DNA of 42,181 nucleotides from Zygnema cylindricum (taxonomy: Eukaryota; Streptophyta; Zygnematophyceae; Zygnematales; Zygnemataceae), in contig JBBHKE010003381.1 of assembly GCA_037447655.1 (NCBI GenBank), positions 234,237 through 276,417 of the forward strand, read 5' to 3'. Of this stretch, positions 35,498-42,181 are shown one piece after another; position 1 is the stretch's first letter, and each line of letters opens with the position of its first letter. Position numbers and translations under genes: made by a program. The notes beneath the pieces were generated by a model. It made no database searches. It was not told the origin of the DNA and saw only the letters and a program-made list of their open reading frames with translations.

Positions 35498-35510
35498 CCA
35501 CTCTGATACG
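35498..35510 (-). promoter_or_regulatory. primer-binding site of copia element 1
   Basis: On the minus strand CGTATCAGAGTGG lies a few bases after the LTR ends. It matches the initiator Met-tRNA site TGGTATCAGAGC over GTATCAGAG. This fixes the 5' LTR as the right-hand copy and the element as leftward. Confidence 0.75.
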
Positions 35511-35513
35511 AAC

Positions 35514-35874
35514 TGAAATAAAGCAAGCAAAAATAAACACGGACAACACAAAAAAATGTAATCCTCCAACACTTCAATATTTTTAAATTGACGACTGAGT
35601 AGAAAAGACTTTTTGTTACAGTCTTTGCTACACCTCCAGAATAATCTACGACTGCTAAAGGATAAATCTTCCACTACGTCTCAACAAACATGTTTGTACA
35701 CGACTAGAAACAATTAAGAGTTTACGTGGCAAAACCTCACAAAACTATACGATTGATAGTTGACAATGGTGTCACTTTCACATGACAATGTATAGTTATA
35801 CGAAGTACAATTGGACTTTCAAAAAGGTAGATGTTTTAAACTAATTGATTGACAAATAAAGTCAACCACCAACC
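35514..35874 (-). repeat. 5' LTR of copia element 1
   Basis: The sequence is about 361 bp and aligns with 31095-31506. Its inner end (minus-strand TTTCAGTT) is followed by the primer site. Its outer end interrupts the gag start of the neighbouring element at about 35875. Confidence 0.8.
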
Positions 35875-35976
35875 TGTTGTTCTACGACCACTGGAGCAGG
35901 TGGAGCACCAGTAGTAGTAGAAGTGGACATAGTTCACAGGTGGAGCAGCAGAAGTAGTTGTAGAAGTGGACATAAT
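35875..35976 (-). pseudogene. gag start of a second copia-type element, interrupted
   Basis: On the minus strand an ATG near 35973 opens MSTSTTTSAAPPV, and a 40-bp tandem duplication repeats this start as MSTSTTTGAPPAPVVVEQQ. A Ser/Thr/Pro-rich start is common in plant copia gag proteins. The frame ends where the LTR of element 1 begins, so element 1 appears to have inserted here. I could not find the rest of this gag on the far side of element 1. Confidence 0.45.
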
Positions 35977-35997
35977 TCACTTATAGAAGCTTATCAA

Positions 35998-36862
35998 TAA
36001 TCCTTTCAAAGAGTTGTTTTCTACAGCTCACCAAATTTGACACAAAGGTCCAAACTGCTTCAAACTATATCACAGTATAGAATATCACAAAAAATGACAA
36101 CTCCCAAAGTTTGAGCCCAATTGATTAAACATACACCAAGATATGCAACTCAAAAGTTTCCCAAAAACAGTCTACAAATTACACAGTCTGGAAGTCTGGA
36201 TACATAAAAAGTTCTACATCCTAAGTCTTATACTCTACACTCAATTTTCCTACTTCATAGTGTTGTACCGCCAATACAAGTGTCCCTAAGAGATACGTCC
36301 AAAGAATTAAACTTCCACTAAGGTCAAGTGTTCCTAATCACGCTAAAACTAATTTATCACTGTACATTTAATACTACTAAGAATCCTATGCATGTGATTT
36401 GTTCAAATACTTGTCGCCGGCTTGGTGACACTTGTCTGGATACGTCCATCCGGTTGTTGAAGAGCACCTCTTAGCGGGTCACTTGTTTATCCTCTTATGA
36501 ATCTCGTCCGTTGACTTGATTCATATCAACCGCAGCTACGCAGTTCAATTCTTAATCATATTCAAATATTTGTAGCTTCGTCGCAGCTGCGTTGTCCTAT
36601 ACAAAATTAGCCGCAACTGCGTTTTGTCTTGTCGCGTCGCAATTATGTTTTCCGTACAGATTGTATCAAAAAGTACCGTAGCTGCGCTTGTCCCGTCTGC
36701 GTCGCAGCTGCGTTGTTCCACTCTATGTGTGACACGTACATGTTGGTGTTGGTACCAATCTAAAACCTGCGTTGTGTTTTAGACGACGACGCGTGTCCTT
36801 ATAGATCTATATTTCCAATATCCTACTAATTTGTTGTTATTGAAAGCTTTCCAAAACCAACA
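35998..36862 (-). repeat. probable LTR and leader of copia element 2
   Basis: It lies directly downstream of the pol end at 37032 on the minus strand. It begins TGTTGGTTTTGG (minus strand, 36862-36851) and has no coding potential, as expected for a 3' LTR. The exact lower end is uncertain, and I found no second copy in the window to confirm it. It contains repeats of the palindrome CGCAGCTGCG and variants between about 36530 and 36712. Confidence 0.45.
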
Positions 36863-37031
36863 CTCACTTAAAGCTTTAGACTCTGTACTCGGCGCAGCTG
36901 CGATAACGAACTACCGCAGCATCGCAGCATAACAACGCAGCATAGCAACGTAGCAATTTAGCTGGTCACCCTGTCCCACTACATCTCAATGGACTATCGC
37001 AGCATGGCAGTATAGCAGTGCAGCAATTCAG
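36863..37031 (-). other. 3' untranslated part of copia element 2 with GCAGCAT repeats
   Basis: On the plus strand it contains 'cgcagcatcgcagcataacaacgcagcatagcaacgtagcaattt' type wording in pieces, and again 'cgcagcatggcagtatagcagtgcagcaatt'. These are short degenerate repeats of GCAGCAT. It lies between the RNase H stop and the probable LTR. Confidence 0.5.
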
Positions 37032-40000
37032 CTATTCACTTAATCCCATTGCGTCCCTACAATAATTCACCTTAGGAGCACAAAGAGCTTTAGTGAGCCT
37101 ATCAGCAATTATTTTTGCATCTGGCAAATAGCATGATTTAATCACTCTAGAGAACACTTTTTCTCTTACAAAGTGTAATCTTACATCCATGTGCTTGCTT
37201 TTGAAGTGGTGACTCGGGTTAGAAACAATGGCAATGGAAACTTGGTGATCATCTTTGGACCAACCTGCATGTATCCCAATTCTTGCAACATGAATTTCAC
37301 CCATAAGAGTTCTTTAAGGGTCGAGCTCGCTGCCATATATTCTGACTCCATTGTCAATTGTGCCGTGACGTTTAAAATTTTGCTGCTCCAACATCAAGTC
37401 TTGTTCCCAATATGGACGAATCCCGTGGTGGATTTTTGGCTAGGCATGTTGCCATAGCTTCCATCACTCCATGTTTGCAGCTTCACTTCTCCTCCGCCTA
37501 GTGTGAGCTTGAGGTCTTTAGTACCTGCCAAATATCTTAAAACTCTTCTTCTTGCATCACCGTCAGATTTCCTTGGATTCTTTAGACTTCTGCTCAGTAC
37601 CCCAACTGCTATATCAATGTCGGACGGGTACAGTTCATGAAATATATTGAACTTCCCACTTTCTGTGCATAAGGTATCAGTGTCATAGGATCATCCTCCT
37701 TGACTCAAAAAGTTCACTGACAATAACACCTGGTTCTGTTTCTTCCCCCTCTAACTTATTCCGAAACTCCATTGGTGTTTTATATCATTTTTCCCCCCGC
37801 ATTCCATATTCATCTAACATGTTTCCAATAGCCTCCTTTTGAGTCAATTTTATTAATCTTCTTTTTTGTCCCTCTCTACCTGGATACCCAAAATATATTT
37901 TTACTCACGGAGGTCTTTCATCTCGAACTGTGAGTTTAAAGCAATTTTAATTTTGTTAATTTCAACCATTGATTTGCTAACTAATAGTAAATCATCTTTA
38001 TACACCGCTATATACACTACTCCATCCTCACTCTTTAAAACATAGACATAGTGATCATAACTTATCCTTTTAAATTTTAGGCTAGTTAAGAATTCATCAA
38101 ATTTTAGATTCCATTGCTTAGGGCCTGTTTTAGGCCGTACAAAGATTTTAACACTTTGCATACTAAGTGTTCTTTTCTTGGTTCTGCATACTTTTTAGGC
38201 TACTGCATGTAAATGGTCTCCTCTAATTCTCCATGCAAAAAGGTTGTATTTACATCCATCTGATGAATTTCCATATCTTTTATAGCAGTTAGAGATAGCA
38301 AAATCCTAACTGTCAAAAATCTTACAACAAGAGAAAATGTTTTTTCAAAATCAATTCCTTCCTTTTAATTATACCCCTTTGCCACAAGTCTGGCCTTATA
38401 TCGTTCAATGGTATTATCATGATTTAACTTCACCTTGAATACCTATTTGCTGCCGATCGCTTTTCGGTCCGGAAAAAGGTCCACAAGCTCCCATGTCTGG
38501 CTTCCATGATCGACTTCATTTCATCGTTTGCCGCCTGGATCCAGTGATTCCGCTCCGGTGATGAAAAGGCTTCCCGGGTGGTCAGAGTCTTTTTTGAGGC
38601 TGCCGAGTAGGCGAAGTGAGAACTTGTTTGCAAGCGGCTACTGGATCTTCTTCCCTCATAAATTCTGAGGCTGAAATTGTCGGATCCTGTGCATTGCGCT
38701 TGTTGCGCTGGTTCCGATCCGTAGGCAGTGACTGCTCTTGGTCCGCTTCGAAATGAACTTGTTGAGAAACTCGATTATGTTTTGACTTCTGTGTTACCAC
38801 TGGTAGATTCTGCATCTGTGGGACAATATTATGGATGATATCTAAAATGACATATTCTTGTAGTTTTTGCTGCTTCTGCTGCTCTGTCATTTTAAATAAG
38901 TCTATCGAGTCGAGTTCATCTTTGACAACAATGTTCTTTGCTACAATAATTTTCTGCCCCTCAAAAACAAAGACTCTATAACCTTTAGAGTGATCATCAT
39001 ATCCTAACAGAATGCCCAGCAATCCCTTAGGTTCCATTTTCCATCTATCATTAGACTTATCCAAAATAAAACATTAACTTCCATAGACTTTAAAATGATT
39101 GACATCCGGTTTTCAACCCGTCCAGATATCGTAAACGTATGGTTTCTACCGATCTTGAACCTATCCTATTTCTGATATAAACTGCACAATGTAATGTTTC
39201 AGCCCAGAATTTCGAATCCACGTCCTTATCCGCAAGCATGGACCTAGAGTTTTCTGTGATAGTTCTATTTAGTGTTTCTAAGACCCCATTTTGTTCTGGA
39301 GAGTATCGAACAGTTAGTTTATGACTCACAGCTTCTTTCAGTAAGAAGTTTTCAAACTCCTTTGACGTATATTTCCCGCCATTGTCCGATCTGAGCTCGA
39401 GAATTGGCAAACTATGTAGTTTCTCCGCCCACGCTTTGTAGTAATGAAAATAAGTGAAGACTTCACTCTTGTCTTTCATAAAGTAGACTTTAGTAAACCT
39501 CAAAAAATCATCCATATATTTCATCCCTCGGCAGATGGGACCTTTGCAGGGCCGAAAACATCAGAATGAATGAGTTGGAAAAGTGTAGTAGATTTATGTT
39601 CAGACTCTTGAGGAAACCGTAATCTGCGTATCTTTCCTAATGCACAACCATCACATGTTTTAGGTGACTGATTTGACAGAGTGACTCCTTCTATTTTACC
39701 TGTATTGACCATCTTTTTCATACTGCCATAGTTCACATGGCCTAATCTTTTATGCCACAGCTCATCTGAGGATAATCCACCGGAATACAAAACATCATTT
39801 TCTTTATTATCAGGCATATCCATTCGATAAATTTTACTGGCATCTCTAGTTCCCGTAACTGCAATTTTTCCATTTTTGCTAACAACTTGCCTGCCATGTT
39901 TCTGATCGACCTCAAACCCTTTACTTTATACCAAAAAAGTTGAAAACAAATTCTTCTTAAAATCTGGTATATATAGAACATTATGAAGAGTTCTCTCAAC

Positions 40001-40817
40001 TCCCTTGCCCTCTACATCAACTAACAGGGAGACATCACCTACAGCCCGCGTTTGCACACTCATTCCACATGTATAATAGATATTTTTCTCCAGTGTTGAT
40101 TTTATATTTTTGAAAACTGTCTTCTTCCAACACATGTGGGCCGACGCTCACGTGTCCATTATCCATCTATTGTCTTTCGCACCCGCCATTGCTGCTGCCA
40201 TAGCAAATAGATCATCATCCTCTTTGTCAAGAGTGAAAGAGACTCGTCATGATAAGATGAAAACACCGAGAAGAGTGCACTTCCCCGTTGTGAAGATCCC
40301 GTGAAACCTTGATGAAATTGGCTTTGTTGCCATCCAAGCTTGTACAAACCTGTTTCATTAGCTTTTTTAAGCTTAGGACATAATTTATATCCATGACCTT
40401 TTTCATTACAATAAAAACAAGCATTGAGATATTGTCTATTTCCTCTTTCATTAGACTGTCTAAACTGATTTTGATTCTGATTAAACTAATTTCTCTGCTA
40501 ATTAAACTGAGCTTTTTTGTCAAATTTTGTGCTAAATGCCTCTATTTTTTTTCACCATTAAGAATTTTAGAATTTGCTTCCTCTTCGAATATCAAGTTAA
40601 TAGCTAACTATAGTGTCCAGCTAGCTTTATCTTTCTGTTTCAGCCTATCACACGTTGCTTTCATAGTAGTAAGAACACCTCTCATTAGCAAAGCATCTTG
40701 CTGAAATGAGGAAAAGATCCACCTGCACAAGCATGAGAATTTATTAGTATTTGAAATTTGTTACAATATTCTACCATAGTGCCACTCGTGTATTTGTAGT
40801 CCCAAATTCGTCCAGCC
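37032..40817 (-). pseudogene. Ty1/copia gag-pol (element 2), 5'-truncated and broken
   Basis: Read leftward, the domains appear in copia order. Gag is at about 40430-40817 (YTSGTMVEYCNKFQILIN). A zinc knuckle CFYCNEKGHGYKLC is at about 40384-40425. The protease motif WIMDT-stop-ASAHM is near 40130-40165, with the active-site Gly replaced by TGA. The GAG-pre-integrase zinc segment (LWHKRLGHVNYGSM...CDGCALGK) is at 39521-39823. The integrase core (SDNGGKY, EQNGVLETLNRT) is at 39090-39524, and its C-terminal part at 38582-39064. Reverse transcriptase runs from about 38600 to 37530 (SSPERNHWIQAANDEMKSIME, QWNLKFDEFLTSLKFKR), with YKDD at 37991-38002 instead of YVDD. RNase H (HMDVRLHFVREKV, ADRLTKAL) is at 37032-37304. 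Several stops and frame changes rule out a functional product. The 5' LTR is absent; gag ends at a small element near 40818. Confidence 0.9.
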
Positions 40818-40890
40818 AAGGTCATACTGTATGTTTTACATACAATAAGCATATTGTATGGGCCTACTTTCACTTACTTTTAAACTATGT
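40818..40890. mobile_element. end fragment, family 'CATAGTTCAAAAGTA' (copy D)
   Basis: AAGGTCATACTGTATGTTTT through TATTGTATGGGCCTACTTT to TTTAAACTATGT matches the right end of the copy at 5689-6145. Only this end is present, abutting the gag of copia element 2. It marks the point where that element is cut off. Confidence 0.75.
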
Positions 40891-42181
40891 TCGAAAACTA
40901 AACGGGCACTTAAAATGTTTCGCGTTTCGTAAGCTGTCAGTTTGGGTGGGAAAACGTCCGCACGGTGCATTGCGTCGTGAAACGGAAGGAAATAGGGGCG
41001 ACGTGGACGCGTCATGTGTGAAGAAATTAATGGTTTTTAAGTATTTTCTAGGTCTGAATAGAAAGAAAGAAGCCGAGGCAGTCTACCTCTAACTTCTCTC
41101 TCCAACTCTCAAACTTGTCGCAGTCACTGAGAAATTGGAGAGGAAGCTAGAGCCATGGCTACCTAGGCTATCCTCAGGTTTAAGGGAAATTTATATTAGT
41201 CTAGGGATTAATTACTAAAATGTATGTGCTTGCGACAGGATTTGATCCTAGTACCTGCCGGCCGTCAAAGAGTAGATAGCCGGTAGCCTTAGCCGTTACG
41301 TCTAGAAGTAGTCTTACATAGTATATAGTACGATAATGATTTAAACATGTACACGTAGGATAAATCATTTAACTATAACTATTAACGGGATACATAGATA
41401 TGGCAGTGTAAAAGTACGAATTGCGGTACGGATAAAAAATCAATACCGCGCATTGATTTCGTAAGCGAAACAAATACCGCACATTTATTTATTACGGCTA
41501 CGATCAAATGCGAGTTTAATCGGACGGCCGGAATTAGCACCGAGATCACGGAAGAAGAATTTGGCGGTTTGTGGGCATCGCCATATCGGATGACACGTGG
41601 CGATGTTACAATGGAGAGCGGCATCTCCAAGGATTAAAAGAGCGAATCCGGATATTCCACATGTGGGCATTTAGGCCATGTCGTACAATGTCCGTACATA
41701 AAGTACACCGGCAGCCGTACTTTTGCGTACGGAACTGTATTCTGATTGGTTCCGTACATCAGTAGATAGAGTCTGTGAGAGAGATAGGACTTAGAAAAAT
41801 TAGAAGATAGGACCCTCTCTTCAGAGAGCTTCTGTACAAAAGGTCAACTTTGACCCTCCATAACTTACTGCTCAGGGGAGCAAATTCAGAGATTCTTTTT
41901 GCTATCGACTCAGGGGAGTCTTGTCTTCAAAGGGGTGAAGTTGGTCAGTGTTTTTGTCTATTAGGGTGGCAGTTATTTTTGCCGAAACAGAAAGGGGTCA
42001 GGGTTATCCTAGAGTCTTCTTGGAAGCTGTCCACTCTGAGGACTTATGGAGGTCTCAGAGTTTCAGGTTATGGGCCCACCCTCTAGGGTACCAATCTTTA
42101 ATGGAACTGGCTTCATATACTGGGAAAGTATGATGATAGGAGCTCTATGCGAAAAAAGGTTTTGGGGGATAGTGAGTGGAC
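40891..42181. other. no recognised gene; right edge of the window
   Basis: Short frames occur (for example plus 41850-42086) but without recognisable motifs. About 41660-41760 contains several mirrored 'gtacgg' and 'ccgtac' words able to form hairpins. A tRNA-like sequence at 41232-41302 is listed separately. The region is less AT-rich than the left end. Confidence 0.4.
41232..41302 (-). repeat. tRNA-like sequence, possible SINE fragment
   Basis: On the minus strand ATCAAATCCTGTCGC resembles the T-arm/B-box wording of a tRNA (consensus GTTCAAATCC), with its first T changed. Upstream a CCGGC/GCCGG stem with a loop could be an anticodon-type arm, and CGTAACGGCTAAGGC resembles a D-arm. No acceptor stem can be paired, so it is not a working tRNA. 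A tRNA-derived SINE or a chance match are both possible. Confidence 0.2.

Larger units (their letters stand above)
31507..35513 (-). pseudogene. degenerate Ty1/copia gag-pol (element 1)
   Basis: Read on the minus strand, fragments of all copia domains appear in order, with stops and frameshifts between them. The protease motif IIDSGVTHHI is near 34490-34525, where the usual preceding Trp codon is a stop. The integrase start (DLLHVDLSGDIH and VVVDDFSK) is at 33771-34003. Reverse transcriptase (KVLLTFGFKRLTADCEVYIW to FKITHLGDAQYIVSI) is at 32518-32799, with FAGD in place of the usual YVDD. RNase H (ALSSMEAEYMAASHAAKNVVW) is near 31940-32050. The order protease-integrase-RT-RNase H identifies copia rather than gypsy. 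The reading frame is too broken to encode a working polyprotein. Confidence 0.85.

Noticed and set aside
41850-42133. Overlapping plus-strand frames at the right edge
   Set aside because: No motif was recognised and the frames overlap each other. The region could be the edge of a retroelement lying outside the window, but nothing here shows it.

Overview
The window reads as nuclear DNA of a green plant (streptophyte). It has an AP2/ERF transcription factor gene, a plant family-II alpha-amylase gene with nine GT-AG introns, degenerate Ty1/copia retrotransposons with initiator-Met-tRNA-type primer sites, and many small inverted-repeat transposons in AT-rich DNA. There are no operons, no ribosome-binding-site architecture and no CRISPR. 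I cannot name the species. The unusual 934-residue ERF and the repeat-dense AT-rich setting would fit a non-seed streptophyte, but that is inference.

Layout. 1-4950 is extremely AT-rich and gene-poor, with diverged direct repeats and (TA)n. 5440-6145 holds two small inverted-repeat elements. 7475-10453 is the single-exon ERF gene (+), with a TATA box and a two-codon upstream ORF four bases before the start. 10454-13700 is intergenic and holds an LTR-retrotransposon start remnant and one orphan exon resembling a galacturonosyltransferase (GAUT) gene. 13703-21772 is the alpha-amylase gene (-): 10 exons, 676 codons, all catalytic residues present, a likely plastid-targeting N-terminus, and an unexpected 128-residue RG-rich C-terminal extension. 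Intron 7 contains a near-identical 199-bp tandem duplication that copies the end of exon 7 with its splice donor. 22496-29410 is a field of nested non-autonomous DNA transposons of at least three families. 29938-30380 is a long foldback followed by a TA microsatellite. 31095-35874 is an old Ty1/copia element (-) with both LTRs. 35885-40817 is a second, differently structured copia element (-), truncated by another small element. 40891-42181 has no recognised gene.

Only two genes look intact, and they are convergent (ERF rightward, amylase leftward), with about 3.2 kb between their stop codons. Nothing in the sequence shows that they work together. The amylase would hydrolyse alpha-1,4-glucans, plausibly plastid starch. 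The ERF would bind GCC/DRE-like promoter DNA and carries an EAR-type LxLxL motif suggesting possible repression. The most novel-looking items are the amylase RG tail, the duplicated splice-donor segment, the ERF 40-residue repeats with the EAR motif, and the Harbinger-like element family carrying a conserved internal palindrome.
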